Source of the DNA: Maritalea mobilis
GTDB lineage: Bacteria; Pseudomonadota; Alphaproteobacteria; Rhodobacterales; Rhodobacteraceae
Direction: 5' to 3'
Length of the DNA stretch: 64,000 nucleotides
NCBI RefSeq assembly: GCF_019800885.1
Contig: NZ_JAHVKE010000001.1
Span: forward strand, 1,178,001 to 1,242,000
Positions within the stretch are counted from its first letter, which is position 1. Each line of letters begins with the position of its first letter. Made by a program: the position numbers and the translations under genes. Below are positions 53,908-63,336 of this stretch, piece after piece. The notes under the pieces are model-generated. The model was not told the origin of the DNA. It saw only the letters and a program-made list of their open reading frames with translations, and made no database searches.

Positions 53908-55314
53908 ATGCTGAAAACCTTCATCGGGCCCCGCCTCCGCCGCCTCCGCCTGGACCATGAACAGACCCAGGCACAGATGGCCAAGGCGCTCGGCATCTCC
54001 ACGTCCTACGTCAACCTGTTGGAAAAGAACGAGCGAAGCGTCTCGGTGCCGGTGCTGCTGAAACTTTTCGAGGTCTACGGCGTCGACTGGCGCGAGATCG
54101 CGGAGGATGACGATACGGCCGTTCTGGCCGACCTGCGCGCGGCGTTGCAGGATAATTTCTTCGAGGCGAACCGCCCCGACCTGACGCAGCTTCGCGCGGC
54201 GCAGATCCACGCGCCCGATCTGGTGACGTCGTTTCTGAAACTGCACCGCGCCTACCTGGCAGCCACCGACCAGCTTGCCACGGTCGCCGCCGGGTCCGGC
54301 GATGCCAGCCAGGTTCTGACCACCTCGCCCGAGGCAGCGGTACACAACTTCTTTCGTCGCCATCACAATTACTTCGAGGCCCTCGAACAGGCCGCCGAGG
54401 CGTTCTGGGGCGGTCGCCGGATCGAACCCGACGATATCTATGCCGCGCTCAAGAGCCGCCTGATGGACCGGCTGGGCCTGCGCGTGCGTCTCGTGACCGT
54501 CGATGACATGCCCGACAGCCTCCGCGAATATGACGAGGACCACCGGGAGGTCCTGTTATCCGAGGCGCTGGACCATCCCAACCGGGTGTTCCAGCTGGTG
54601 CATGTGGCGGGGCTGATCGAACACCGCGCCATGCTGGATACATTGCTTGCGCAATCCGGCATCGACAATGCGCAAGGGCTGGCCCGCTGCCGCGTCGAGC
54701 TGGTCAACTATTTCGCCGCCGCAGTCCTGATGCCGTATGGCCCGTTCCTGTCCGAAGCGCTTGCCTGCAAATATGACTTCGACCACCTCGCCATCCGGTT
54801 CGGGGTCAGTTTCGAACAGGCCTGCCACCGCGCCACGACGCTGCAACGCTCGGGTGCGCAGGGGGTGCCGTTCTTCTTCCTGCGTGTCGACAAGGCCGGG
54901 AATGTCACCAAGCGGTTCAACGCGACCGACTTCCACTTGGCCGAGTATGGCGGCGCATGCCCGCGGCTGGAGGTGCACACCTCGTTCCGAACACCGGGGC
55001 GGATCGTGCCCCAGTTCGTCGAGATGCCAGACGCGAGCCAGTTCTTCGTTTTCTCGCGCACGGTCGACCGGCCCAGCGTCACGCGCCACAAGCAGGATGT
55101 CCGGCTTGCCGTCGCCATGGGATGTGCCACGGACCACCTCGACCAGATCGGCTATGGCGAAGATCTCAGGGCCAGCCACGCGCACCCCACCCCCATCGGC
55201 ATCAATTGCCGGATCTGCCCGCGCGCCAATTGCGACCAGCGCGCCCACAACGCTGTGGTCCTGTCCGAACCCGTGAACGAGAAACGACGTGGCCGGACGC
55301 GATATGCGAGCTGA
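53908..55314 (+). CDS. Short-chain fatty acyl-CoA regulator (ScfR/PccR/RamB family)
   Basis: A 468-residue XRE-type regulator. HTH at about residues 8-62 (LRLDHEQTQAQMAKALGISTSYVNLLEKNER). An IrrE-like middle region follows, with the zinc-protease-like LVHVAGLIEHRAM and YFAAAVLMPYGPF. The C-terminal DUF2083-like domain ends in a cysteine cluster (GINCRICPRANCDQRA). Relatives PccR (propionyl-CoA carboxylase control in Rhodobacter) and RamB sense short acyl-CoA or acetate state. Divergent from the sga-mct operon, so it is its likely controller; activation or repression cannot be told. Confidence 0.88.
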   Translation: MLKTFIGPRLRRLRLDHEQTQAQMAKALGISTSYVNLLEKNERSVSVPVLLKLFEVYGVDWREIAEDDDTAVLADLRAALQDNFFEANRPDLTQLRAAQIHAPDLVTSFLKLHRAYLAATDQLATVAAGSGDASQVLTTSPEAAVHNFFRRHHNYFEALEQAAEAFWGGRRIEPDDIYAALKSRLMDRLGLRVRLVTVDDMPDSLREYDEDHREVLLSEALDHPNRVFQLVHVAGLIEHRAMLDTLLAQSGIDNAQGLARCRVELVNYFAAAVLMPYGPFLSEALACKYDFDHLAIRFGVSFEQACHRATTLQRSGAQGVPFFFLRVDKAGNVTKRFNATDFHLAEYGGACPRLEVHTSFRTPGRIVPQFVEMPDASQFFVFSRTVDRPSVTRHKQDVRLAVAMGCATDHLDQIGYGEDLRASHAHPTPIGINCRICPRANCDQRAHNAVVLSEPVNEKRRGRTRYAS

Positions 55315-55422
55315 GTAGCGCGGAGAGAGGCCCCTGACGTGGCGGCGAACGGGAGTTTCGCCTTTCATCGCGGGGCACGTGGGACTATTGCTCGCGGCAC
55401 GGGAAAGGCCGGGATAGCAGAG

Positions 55423-56247
55423 ATGACCGACAGAGCCGCAGGGCCAGAGGGACGGGCGGATACGATGCCGCGTTTCGCAATCGCGATCCCCATGCTCGAT
55501 GAGGCCGGTGCCGCCGAGGCGCTTCTTTCGGCATGCCGGGACGCGGCTCACCCGCTGGGTCCGTACGAGATCTGCGTCACCAATGATGGATCGCGTGACA
55601 ATACAGCCGAGGTTCTGCTGGCGTTTCGCGCGGCCAATCCCGATGTGGCGATGACCATCGTGACCCATCCCCGCCCCGGCGGGCAATCCGCCGCGATCCA
55701 CGACGCGGTGCGCGCGGCCCGGGCCCCGATCATCGTGACGCTGGATGGCGACGGGCAGAACCCGCCGGAAGAGTTGCCCAAGGTCTTGGCGCCGCTTCTG
55801 TCCGACACCTGCCCGGATCTGCTGGGCCTCGTGGCCGGGCAGCGCGCCAAGCGCAACGACCCTCTGCCCAAGCGGCTGGCGAGCCGCGCGGCGAACGCGC
55901 TGCGCGGCTGGATGCTGAAGGACGGCACCCGCGACACCGGCTGCGGCCTGAAGGCGTTTCGCCGCGATGCCTTTCTCGCCCTGCCTTACTTCGATCACAT
56001 GCACCGGTTCCTCCCCGCCCTGTTCCAGCGAGACGGCTGGAGCGTCGCCCATGTGGACGTGGCCCATCGCCCGCGCGTTGCCGGCGAATCCAAGTACACG
56101 AATCTCGGCCGTGCCATTGTCGGGGCCAGCGACCTGATCGGCGTGGCATGGCTCATCCGGCGGCGGCGCAAGCTGTCGGCGGCGGATGTCTCCATTTCGC
56201 GGGGGACCGAGGACGAACAACACGAGGCACCGGAGATTGCCCAATGA
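55423..56247 (+). CDS. Family 2 glycosyltransferase, polyprenyl-phosphate sugar synthase type
   Basis: A 274-residue GT2 enzyme resembling ArnC or dolichyl-phosphate mannose synthase, which load a sugar onto undecaprenyl phosphate. Visible: FAIAIPMLDEAGAAEALL, NDGSRDNT (nucleotide Asp), LDGDGQNPPEEL (DxD metal site) and DTGCGLKAFRRDAF. No multi-helix membrane tail is present. Starts are possible at 55339 (GTG), 55423 and 55465; 55423 is a compromise with weak ribosome-site support. It overlaps the LAB_N gene by ATGA. Sugar unknown. Confidence 0.85.
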   Translation: MTDRAAGPEGRADTMPRFAIAIPMLDEAGAAEALLSACRDAAHPLGPYEICVTNDGSRDNTAEVLLAFRAANPDVAMTIVTHPRPGGQSAAIHDAVRAARAPIIVTLDGDGQNPPEELPKVLAPLLSDTCPDLLGLVAGQRAKRNDPLPKRLASRAANALRGWMLKDGTRDTGCGLKAFRRDAFLALPYFDHMHRFLPALFQRDGWSVAHVDVAHRPRVAGESKYTNLGRAIVGASDLIGVAWLIRRRRKLSAADVSISRGTEDEQHEAPEIAQ

Positions 56248-56603
56248 CCGAGCAGATTTTCCAATGGCTTTCGATCGAAAGCTGGACCGAGTTCTGGTGG
56301 GTCGTTCTGGGCCTCTCGGCGCAACTCGCCTTTTCGATGCGCTTCATCGTGCAGTGGATTGCATCGGAGCGCGCCGGACGGTCCTACGTTCCCCTCGCTT
56401 TCTGGTACCTGTCGATCATCGGGGGAACGTTGCTGCTCTCCTACGCGATATACCGGCAGGACGTGGTCTTCATCCTGGGTCAGTCGATGGGCGTGATTGT
56501 CTATTCGAGAAACCTTGTTCTGATCCACCGTGCCAAACGGGAGGGGCGCGCCGGGAAAGACCCGGCAGACGCCGCCCGCGCGCCTGACCCCGCCGCGGAG
56601 TAA
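56244..56603 (+). CDS. Lipid A biosynthesis N-terminal domain (LAB_N) membrane protein
   Basis: A 119-residue inner-membrane protein of the LAB_N family (PF07578). Three or four helices: WWVVLGLSAQLAFSMRFIVQWIASE, VPLAFWYLSIIGGTLLLSYAIY and VVFILGQSMGVIVYSRNLVLI. The family motif RFIVQWIASERAGRSYVP is intact. It commonly sits between an ArnC-like GT2 and a GT39 gene, as here, and may help move or present the lipid-linked sugar. The acidic/Ala-Pro tail is unremarkable. Confidence 0.9.
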   Translation: MTEQIFQWLSIESWTEFWWVVLGLSAQLAFSMRFIVQWIASERAGRSYVPLAFWYLSIIGGTLLLSYAIYRQDVVFILGQSMGVIVYSRNLVLIHRAKREGRAGKDPADAARAPDPAAE

Positions 56604-56612
56604 ACCGGCACC

Positions 56613-58313
56613 ATGACGTCTCACGATATTCCGTCTGCGCGGTCCACCGGGATTTTGAGCCGGCTGGCCCCGCTTGCCGTCCTGCTATTGTCGCTGTTCA
56701 GCTTCGGGGTTGGTTTGACCGAACTGCCCGTTCAGGACCGTGACGAGGCCCGCTACGCCCAGGCCAGCCGCCAGATGGCGGAGACCGGCGATTGGGTCGA
56801 TATCCGCTTTCAGGAGGACGCGCGTCACAACAAGCCAGCCGGCGTTTACTGGATGCAAGCCGCTGTATTGCGGGCAACCGGGCAAACCGGGACGACCGAG
56901 ATCTGGGTGCAACGCATCCCCAGCTACCTGTCCGGGGCGCTGGCCTGCCTAGCCCTGATTTGGGCGGGATCGCCGTTGGTCGGACGGCGAGCCGCCATCT
57001 TGTCGGGGGTCATGCTGGCCACCGTCTACATGCTCCATGCCGAAGCGCGCACGGCCAAGACAGACGCAGCACTTCTATTGGCGGTCATCCTCGCGATGGG
57101 GGCGATGGCGCGGGCCTGGCTCGGCGCGGATTGGCTGAAACAGGGCCGCCGATGGGCCGTTCCGGCCATCTTCTGGACAGCCATGGCGGCGGGGCTGCTG
57201 ATCAAGGGGCCGATGATCCTGCTGCCGGTCCTGGGCGCAGCGGCATGGATCTCGATCTCGGGACGCAGCCTGCAATGGACCAAAGGGCTCAAACTCCTGC
57301 CCGGACTGGCGTGGATGCTGCTCCTCGCGCTGCCGTGGTTTGTGGCGATCATGATCCGTACCGAGGGCGAGTTCCTGATGGCCTCAGTCGGGGGCGATCT
57401 CGTGGAAAAGATCACTGCCGAGGGCGAACATAGTGGCTTCCCGCCGGGCGTTTACCTGGTGACGATGTGGTTCACCTTGTGGCCGTGGAACGTTCTTGCC
57501 CCGCTGGCGGTCGTCGCGGGCTGGAAGGCCCGCAAATCACGCGAAACCGCGTTCCTGCTGGGCTGGCTGATCCCGACCTGGCTGGTCTTCGAAGCGGTTT
57601 CGACAAAGCTGATCCACTACACCCTGCCGACATATCCGGCGCTCATGCTGCTCGCGGCGGGCCCGCTTGTGGCGATGATCGACAGCACGCGACGCTTTGC
57701 CGGGTGGCCCGCGCATCTTGGGGCCTTCGGATTCACCCTGGGCACGGTTTTCTTCGTTGCGATTGCCTTTGGAGGGCCGATTGCGTTCGGAGAGGGCATT
57801 GACCTTCTTTCGGTCGCAGGTGGGGTCGCTCTCGGCGCCGCAGCTGTTGCCGGCCTGATCTGGCTCTACCGTGGCCAGGCGAAACGTGCCTTGGCCTCGC
57901 TTGCCACGGCCGGTGTTATGATGGGGTGGACGATGACGGCCGTCACTCTGCCCGCGCTCCATGACTATTGGATCACCCCGCGCCTGGCCGACGCCATGGC
58001 GCAGCACGAATGCCTCGTTAGGCCGATCTCTCTCAGCGGGTATGCAGAGGCGAGCACGGTCTTTCAGTTCGGTCGTGACACGCTGCACCAGTCACCGCCC
58101 CAGGCACTGGCATGGTTGGCCGAGGGTGAGAACCGCGCAGCGTGGATCGATACCCGCCGCCTGCCCGACGGCATGGACATGCCACCGGAGGGAATTGACG
58201 ACCTAACGGAGATCCGTGGCACCAATTACACCAACGGAAGACGCGTGCACTTGCGCCTATACGTTTCCCCTGGCGTGCCCGCCCCCGCTGACCCATGCGC
58301 CCCTGTCGAATAG
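56613..58313 (+). CDS. ArnT-like family 39 glycosyltransferase
   Basis: A 566-residue integral membrane transferase that moves a sugar from a polyprenyl-phosphate carrier to lipid A or a protein on the periplasmic face. The N-terminal LPVQDRDEARYAQASRQMAETGDW holds the catalytic acidic residues of the family (RDEARYA). HAEARTAKTDAALLLAVILAMG is the second conserved loop. About eleven hydrophobic helices follow, then a soluble C-terminal domain. Third gene of the operon after GT2 and LAB_N; its end overlaps the PAP2 gene by 19 bases. Acceptor not determinable. Confidence 0.9.
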   Translation: MTSHDIPSARSTGILSRLAPLAVLLLSLFSFGVGLTELPVQDRDEARYAQASRQMAETGDWVDIRFQEDARHNKPAGVYWMQAAVLRATGQTGTTEIWVQRIPSYLSGALACLALIWAGSPLVGRRAAILSGVMLATVYMLHAEARTAKTDAALLLAVILAMGAMARAWLGADWLKQGRRWAVPAIFWTAMAAGLLIKGPMILLPVLGAAAWISISGRSLQWTKGLKLLPGLAWMLLLALPWFVAIMIRTEGEFLMASVGGDLVEKITAEGEHSGFPPGVYLVTMWFTLWPWNVLAPLAVVAGWKARKSRETAFLLGWLIPTWLVFEAVSTKLIHYTLPTYPALMLLAAGPLVAMIDSTRRFAGWPAHLGAFGFTLGTVFFVAIAFGGPIAFGEGIDLLSVAGGVALGAAAVAGLIWLYRGQAKRALASLATAGVMMGWTMTAVTLPALHDYWITPRLADAMAQHECLVRPISLSGYAEASTVFQFGRDTLHQSPPQALAWLAEGENRAAWIDTRRLPDGMDMPPEGIDDLTEIRGTNYTNGRRVHLRLYVSPGVPAPADPCAPVE

Positions 58314-59093
58314 CCACAGGCCCCGCCGCGCTGCCGCTGCTGGTGGCATTCCTGACGGTGCTGATGGTCTCCCTGATCCTGGATGCACCGGTGCGCGCTG
58401 CACTGGACGGAGCGCCGGATTGGCTGCGGTCAGCCGGGGAACGGGTCACCTGGTTGGGCAACTCCAACTGGATGTTCACGTCTCTCCTGGCCGTGATGGC
58501 CATCGCCGTCCCGCTGGCCGGCCTCTCCCCCAGCCCAAGAACGCGTCGGCAGGCGGTTCTTGCCTTGCGACTGGCCGTGGCCCTGTTCCTGCTGATCCTT
58601 CTGTCGGGGATCGCGGTTCAGGTCTTGAAACACCTCTTTGCTCGGGCCCGACCGGAACCATTTCGACGATCTGGGCGCCTATGCGTTTCACCCGCTGACG
58701 TTCCAGTTTCGGTACACGAGTTTTCCGTCGGGCCACGCGACCACGATGGGCGCCTTGGCCGTCTTTGTCGCTGCGGTGACACCGCGCCTTTGGCCGCTGG
58801 CGGCGGGGATGGCGACGGTCGTCGGCATCAGCCGTATCGTCGTGGAAAAGCACTATCCGTCGGACGTGATCGCGGGGCTGGTTCTGGGTGGCGCCTGTGC
58901 CTGCGTTCTGGTTGCTGCGTGGCGCCGAACGGGTTTGCTACCGCCCAGCCCGGTTCGCCTTTTGCGCGCGATGCGACCGCGCAAAGATGGGAAACGCGAC
59001 AGGCCGCCGGGGCTCGCACGGGGTGCGCAGGCGCTTCTGCGCGCTTTCGGTCAAGGATTTGCCGCCCTCAGGCGGTCGCCGACACCGAGGTGA
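58295..59093 (+). pseudogene. PAP2-family phosphatase, broken by a one-base frameshift
   Basis: A type 2 phosphatidic-acid phosphatase, probably recycling undecaprenyl carrier for the GT2/GT39 pathway. Part one (from 58295) contains membrane helices and motif 1, KHLFARARP. After codon 58655 the homology continues one base later: HFDDLGAYAFHP, then FPSGHATTMG (motif 2) and SRIVVEKHYPSD (motif 3), to 59093. Removing one G from the GG at 58654-58655 would give RPN-HFDDLG, restoring one frame. It is either a real mutation or a sequence error. The 3' end overlaps the convergent transporter gene by 26 bases. Confidence 0.85.
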
Positions 59094-60129
59094 CCCGCGC
59101 CAGCATGCGAATCGTCACGATGGCCCCCAGCCACATGCAGAACACCGCGGTCCAGGATGTCAGCGACATGATCGCGCCGCCCGACACACCGGCCCCGACG
59201 GCACACCCCCCCGCCAGCATTGCGCCGAAGCCCATCAGGATCGCCCCCGCAAGGTAGCGCTCCATCGGCGTGTCGGGACCGAAGCGTTCAAGCTTCCACT
59301 CCCGCGCCAACAGGGCCGAGGCCCCCGACCCGATAAAAACGCCCGGCACAAGGCCTATGCCGAAATTCAGGATGACCGAACGCTCGGAGACCAGCGCCAT
59401 CAGCGTGTCCGTCGCAGGCCCGGTGAAGGTGACGGAAAGGATCGGCACGATTTCGAACGAATTGGACGCAATGGCATAGGTTGCGACCCAGCCCATCGCC
59501 ACGGCGACACCGACGAAAATCGCAGCAATGGATTTTCCGATCATCACCTCGCGGCTGCGGGCCAGGACCAGCGCCCCGATCAGTGCAACACCGGCAATGG
59601 CGGCCACCTGCCAATGGTCCAACCCCAGGACCGGCCCAAGGTCTCGTGCGCTGCCACCAACCAGCCAGAGCTGCGAGATTTGCTCGCGCGCCGGGGCGAG
59701 CACCCCGGTAAACGACGCCTGTGCGACCAGCGTCACCACAAGCCCGGTCACGAGTGCGCGCAGGTTGCCCGTGGCCGACAGCACCAGCAACCGGCTGGCA
59801 CAGCCGCGCGCCAGAACCATCCCGACCCCGAACATCAGCCCGCCGATCACGGCGCCCGACATGCTTCCGGTCGCGGCCAGCTGACGCGCGTCGCGCACGT
59901 CGAGCAGGTTCGCCGAGATCGCCGCCTGTGTCAGCATCAGTGCCGTGGTGAACACGATCAGCCAGATCGCGAGTTTCGACCCCACGTGCCCCTCGGCCAC
60001 TTCGACCGTTGCCGCCCGCAGGCAGAAGCGCGACCGCTGTGCGGCCCAGCCGAAGACAAGACCGGTCAGGGTCCCGGCAAAGCCCAGGACCAGCGGTTCA
60101 CCCCAAGTGACGAGCAGATCTTCCAGCAT
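59068..60129 (-). CDS. YeeE/YedE-family sulfur-compound transporter (TsuA type)
   Basis: A 353-residue inner-membrane protein with about nine or ten helices. Conserved cysteines in the typical places: RSRFCLRAA near residue 36, LARGCASRLL near 110 and LAGGCAVGAG near 325. In TsuA these bind and pass thiosulfate through the membrane. The adjacent flavocytochrome and cytochrome genes point to sulfur oxidation, so thiosulfate or a related sulfur species is likely. It stands upstream-separate from hemA by 86 bp on the same strand and converges with the PAP2 gene. Confidence 0.88.
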   Translation of the reverse strand: MLEDLLVTWGEPLVLGFAGTLTGLVFGWAAQRSRFCLRAATVEVAEGHVGSKLAIWLIVFTTALMLTQAAISANLLDVRDARQLAATGSMSGAVIGGLMFGVGMVLARGCASRLLVLSATGNLRALVTGLVVTLVAQASFTGVLAPAREQISQLWLVGGSARDLGPVLGLDHWQVAAIAGVALIGALVLARSREVMIGKSIAAIFVGVAVAMGWVATYAIASNSFEIVPILSVTFTGPATDTLMALVSERSVILNFGIGLVPGVFIGSGASALLAREWKLERFGPDTPMERYLAGAILMGFGAMLAGGCAVGAGVSGGAIMSLTSWTAVFCMWLGAIVTIRMLARVTSVSATA

Positions 60130-60215
60130 GTGAAGGGCCTCCAGATTGGAGCGGACCCTATGGGAGAGGCGTGCCGCGCGCGTTGATTTGGCTCAAATCG
60201 CGCGCGGCGCTGCCC

Positions 60216-61451
60216 CTACTGGGCCGCGATGGGCTGGCGTGCCAGTTGGCACTGCGACCAGAGATCACCAAGCGCCTCGACCAGACGGTCGACATCCCCT
60301 GCGCTGTGCACCGGCGACGGCGTGATGCGCAACCGCTCGGTCCCCTTCGGGACGGTGGGATAGTTGATCGGCTGGATGTAGATGCCGTGATTGGCCATCA
60401 ACTGGTCCGAGATGAAGCGGCATTTCACCGGATCGCCGACCATCACCGGGATGATGTGGCTCTCGTTTTCCAGATGCGGAATGCCAAGCGCGTCCAGACG
60501 CGCCCGAACCTCGGCCACGCGGTCCTGATGTGCGGCACGCTCGGTCTGGCTGTGCTTGAGATGACGCACGGCAGCGCAGGCCCCGGCCGCCACGGCGGGC
60601 GGCAAAGCGGTCGTGAAGATGAACCCGCTGGCGAAACTGCGCACGAAATCCACCAGGGCCGCCGATCCGGTGATGTAGCCGCCCATGACGCCGAAGGCCT
60701 TCCCGAGCGTGCCCTCGATCACCGTCAGGCGATCCATCAGCCCCTCACGTTCGGCGATGCCGCCCCCCCGCGGACCGTAGAGGCCCACGGCATGCACCTC
60801 GTCGAGATAGGTCATCGCGCCGTAGCGGTCGGCGATGTCGCAAATCGCCTCGATGGGCGCGATATCGCCATCCATGGAATAGACGGACTCGAAGGCCACG
60901 ATTTTCGGGCAATCCGCCGGCAAAGCGGCAAGCTTGGCCTCGAGGTCCTCCAGATCGTTATGCTTCCAGATCAGCTTTTGAGCGCGGGAATGGCGGATCC
61001 CCTCGATCATCGAGGCATGGTTGCCCGCATCCGACAACACCACGCAGCCGGGCAGCCGCGAGGCGAGCGTTCCCAACGCGGCCCAGTTCGACACGTAGCC
61101 CGACGTGAAAAGAAGCGCTGCCTCCTTGCCGTGCAGATCGGCCAGTTCGGCCTCAAGCTCCACATGGGCATGCGTGGTGCCCGAGATGTTGCGTGTGCCG
61201 CCCGCCCCTGCCCCGGTCTTGTCAAGGGCCGCACGCATCGCGGTCAAAACGTCAGGGTGCTGGCCCATCCCGAGATAGTCGTTCGAGCACCAGACGGTGA
61301 TCTCGCGTTCTTCGCCTTCGTGCCGGTTGATCGCCCGGGGAAAGGCGCCGCGGCGGCGCTCCAGGTCCTTGAACCAGCGATAGTTCCCCTCCTCCTTCAG
61401 CGCATCGAGCTCGGCGCGGAAGAAGCCGTCATAGTCGTTGAATTGCGTCAC
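60216..61451 (-). CDS. hemA: 5-Aminolevulinate synthase
   Basis: Condenses glycine and succinyl-CoA to 5-aminolevulinate, the first heme/bacteriochlorophyll step in alphaproteobacteria. A 411-residue PLP enzyme with [43 protein letters not shown], and the PLP Lys in [21 protein letters not shown] and [11 protein letters not shown] follow. The start is a GTG at 61451 behind GGAGG, overlapping the DUF302 stop (GTGA). It is thus coupled to the sulfur-gene cluster. Rhodobacteria often have two isozymes (hemA, hemT); which this is cannot be decided here. Confidence 0.94.
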   Translation of the reverse strand: MTQFNDYDGFFRAELDALKEEGNYRWFKDLERRRGAFPRAINRHEGEEREITVWCSNDYLGMGQHPDVLTAMRAALDKTGAGAGGTRNISGTTHAHVELEAELADLHGKEAALLFTSGYVSNWAALGTLASRLPGCVVLSDAGNHASMIEGIRHSRAQKLIWKHNDLEDLEAKLAALPADCPKIVAFESVYSMDGDIAPIEAICDIADRYGAMTYLDEVHAVGLYGPRGGGIAEREGLMDRLTVIEGTLGKAFGVMGGYITGSAALVDFVRSFASGFIFTTALPPAVAAGACAAVRHLKHSQTERAAHQDRVAEVRARLDALGIPHLENESHIIPVMVGDPVKCRFISDQLMANHGIYIQPINYPTVPKGTERLRITPSPVHSAGDVDRLVEALGDLWSQCQLARQPIAAQ

Positions 61452-61888
61452 TGGCCGGTCGCCTCCAGGATGATGGAGTCCAGTACCGCCTCGACCTCTT
61501 GCATGGGTCCGTCGGGGTAATCGCGGTGGCCCAGCATGACCTGCCCATCGCGCTGCATCACGAAGATTGAATAGGGGCAATGCACGATGTTCATCGGGTC
61601 GGCCTCCATCACGCGGCGCGAGATCGCGGCCGAGCAGAAGAGGTAGATCTCGGCCTCTTCGAAGATCGGCTCGGCCCCTTCCGCGCCGACATCCTCGGCG
61701 GTGCGGTTCAGCATGTCCCCGACATGGCTGGTGTAATCGATCACGAGCCCACGATTGATGATCGCGTTCTCGACCGCGAAGGTCGCGTCCTCGAAACTGC
61801 CGTCGAAGGGAAAGGTAAGCGCGTGCTGCGCCGATGCCGCCGATGCCGACAGGGCGAGTGCCGCCGAGAGTGCCAGTGCCTTTTTCAT
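61448..61888 (-). CDS. DUF302-family exported protein
   Basis: A 146-residue periplasmic protein with signal peptide [21 protein letters not shown]. The mature region follows the DUF302 pattern ([30 protein letters not shown] ... [22 protein letters not shown]) with two Cys (LFCSAA and VHCPYS) and no heme motif. The start at 61888 leaves a typical signal peptide. It lies 69 bases after the flavoprotein gene and overlaps hemA by four bases. Members occur beside sulfur-oxidation genes; function unknown. Confidence 0.85.
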   Translation of the reverse strand: MKKALALSAALALSASAASAQHALTFPFDGSFEDATFAVENAIINRGLVIDYTSHVGDMLNRTAEDVGAEGAEPIFEEAEIYLFCSAAISRRVMEADPMNIVHCPYSIFVMQRDGQVMLGHRDYPDGPMQEVEAVLDSIILEATGQ

Positions 61889-61957
61889 AGGTGCCGTCCC
61901 CAGGTAAGAAAGCCCGGACGGCGGGCGCATCCCGCCGCCCGGAAAAAATATATCACA

Positions 61958-63220
61958 TCAGCCGAACATGTCCTCGACGATGGCGTCGTACCAGCCAAGG
62001 CTTTCGCGGTAGGTCTCGGCCCGGGTTTCGGGCGTCTCGTCCACCTGGCTGATGAAGCTGTCGACGCTGGCGATGCCCTCGTCCGTCGCCTCGTAGGTCG
62101 CGCCCACCTTGACGCCATCCTCGGTGGCGATGAGCGACCAGCAGGTGTTGGCGAAGCGCGGCGGGAAGGCCCGGCCATCGGCCAGCGCGGCGACGATGGC
62201 ATTGGCCGCCACCTTGGCCTGGCTGTTGGCCGAGAAGCCCGACTTCGGCATCGCGCCCTGTGCCGCCGCGTCGCCCAGAACATGGATGTTCGGATCGATC
62301 CGGCTGGACAGGTCATAGGCCGAGACCGGCGCCCAATTGCCATCGTTGATGCCGGCGGCAAAGACGATGCCCCCGGCACGCTGCGCCGGGATGACGTTGC
62401 AGACATCGACCTGCTCGACCTGGCCATCGATGTTGATGGTCATGGCAGCCGGGTCCACGGTGACGTTGCCGCCGCCGAAATCCGGACCGATGCGCTGGAT
62501 CATGCCGGGGTAATGGCGTTCCCATCCATCCTCGAAGAGGCCCTGCTTGGAGAAGTTCTCCTTCGGGTCGGCCACGAGGATCGTCGCGGTCGGGTTCACC
62601 TGAGACAACAGATGCGCCACCATCGAGATCCGCTCGTACGGCCCTGGCGGGCAGCGATACGGGTTGGGCGGGGCGACCATGGCAAAGACACCGCCTTCGC
62701 GCATATTCATGATCTGGTTCTTCAGAAGCTCGGTCTGGCTGCCGCCCTTGTAGGCATGGGGCATCACGTTCTGTGCCGCCGTGGACCAGCCCGGCACGCT
62801 GTCTTCGATGAAGTCGATGCCGGGGCTGAGCACCAGCCGGTCATAGGGCAACACGTCCCCGCCGGCCAGCGTCACGGTCTGCGCGTCGCGGTCGACACCG
62901 GTGGCCCAGTCATGGACGACGTTCACCCCGCCCGAGGCGATCCCGCCATAGGTGTGGCCAAGGCTGTCGAACTCGCGGAAGCCGCCGAGATAGAGGTTCG
63001 AGAAAAAGCAGGTGTAGTAGGCGCGGGTGGGTTCCACCAGCGTCACGTCGATCGCACCCTGCGATCCGTTGGCGATGTAGCGCGCGGCCGTGGCCCCGCC
63101 TGCACCGCCCCCGACGACGACGACACGTGGGGCCGTTTGCGCGCGGGCGATCATTGGCGCGCTGAGCGACGCCGCCAAAGCGGCGGTCGTGCCCATGAAT
63201 GCACGTCTGTTGATGGTCAT
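61958..63220 (-). CDS. soxF: Flavocytochrome c sulfide dehydrogenase-type flavoprotein (SoxF/FccB)
   Basis: Periplasmic FAD protein that oxidises sulfide or sulfane sulfur and passes electrons to a cytochrome c. A 420-residue protein with a twin-arginine signal (TINRRAFMGTTAALAAS) and GGAGGAG before the start. Rossmann FAD site VVVVGGGAGGATAARYI. The Cys of TRAYYTCFFSNL matches the covalent FAD link in FccB. Cys in YRCPPGPYER and FANTCWSLI could form the redox disulfide. The upstream neighbour is a diheme cytochrome c, giving the soxE-soxF pair. Confidence 0.9.
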   Translation of the reverse strand: MTINRRAFMGTTAALAASLSAPMIARAQTAPRVVVVGGGAGGATAARYIANGSQGAIDVTLVEPTRAYYTCFFSNLYLGGFREFDSLGHTYGGIASGGVNVVHDWATGVDRDAQTVTLAGGDVLPYDRLVLSPGIDFIEDSVPGWSTAAQNVMPHAYKGGSQTELLKNQIMNMREGGVFAMVAPPNPYRCPPGPYERISMVAHLLSQVNPTATILVADPKENFSKQGLFEDGWERHYPGMIQRIGPDFGGGNVTVDPAAMTINIDGQVEQVDVCNVIPAQRAGGIVFAAGINDGNWAPVSAYDLSSRIDPNIHVLGDAAAQGAMPKSGFSANSQAKVAANAIVAALADGRAFPPRFANTCWSLIATEDGVKVGATYEATDEGIASVDSFISQVDETPETRAETYRESLGWYDAIVEDMFG

Positions 63221-63336
63221 TTGGGTCTCCTCCCTTTGCCACCCCGGTCTGTTCGCTCTGCCGGAGCCAGAAAATCCGGATCTCCCCTTCCGGACACACC
63301 GGGTCTCCTCACCCGGGATACTCACGCGACCTTGGC

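Noticed and set aside
58650-58662. Programmed ribosomal frameshift in the PAP2 gene.
   Set aside because: There is no slippery heptamer, stop-codon context or downstream pseudoknot; a one-base insertion explains it more simply.
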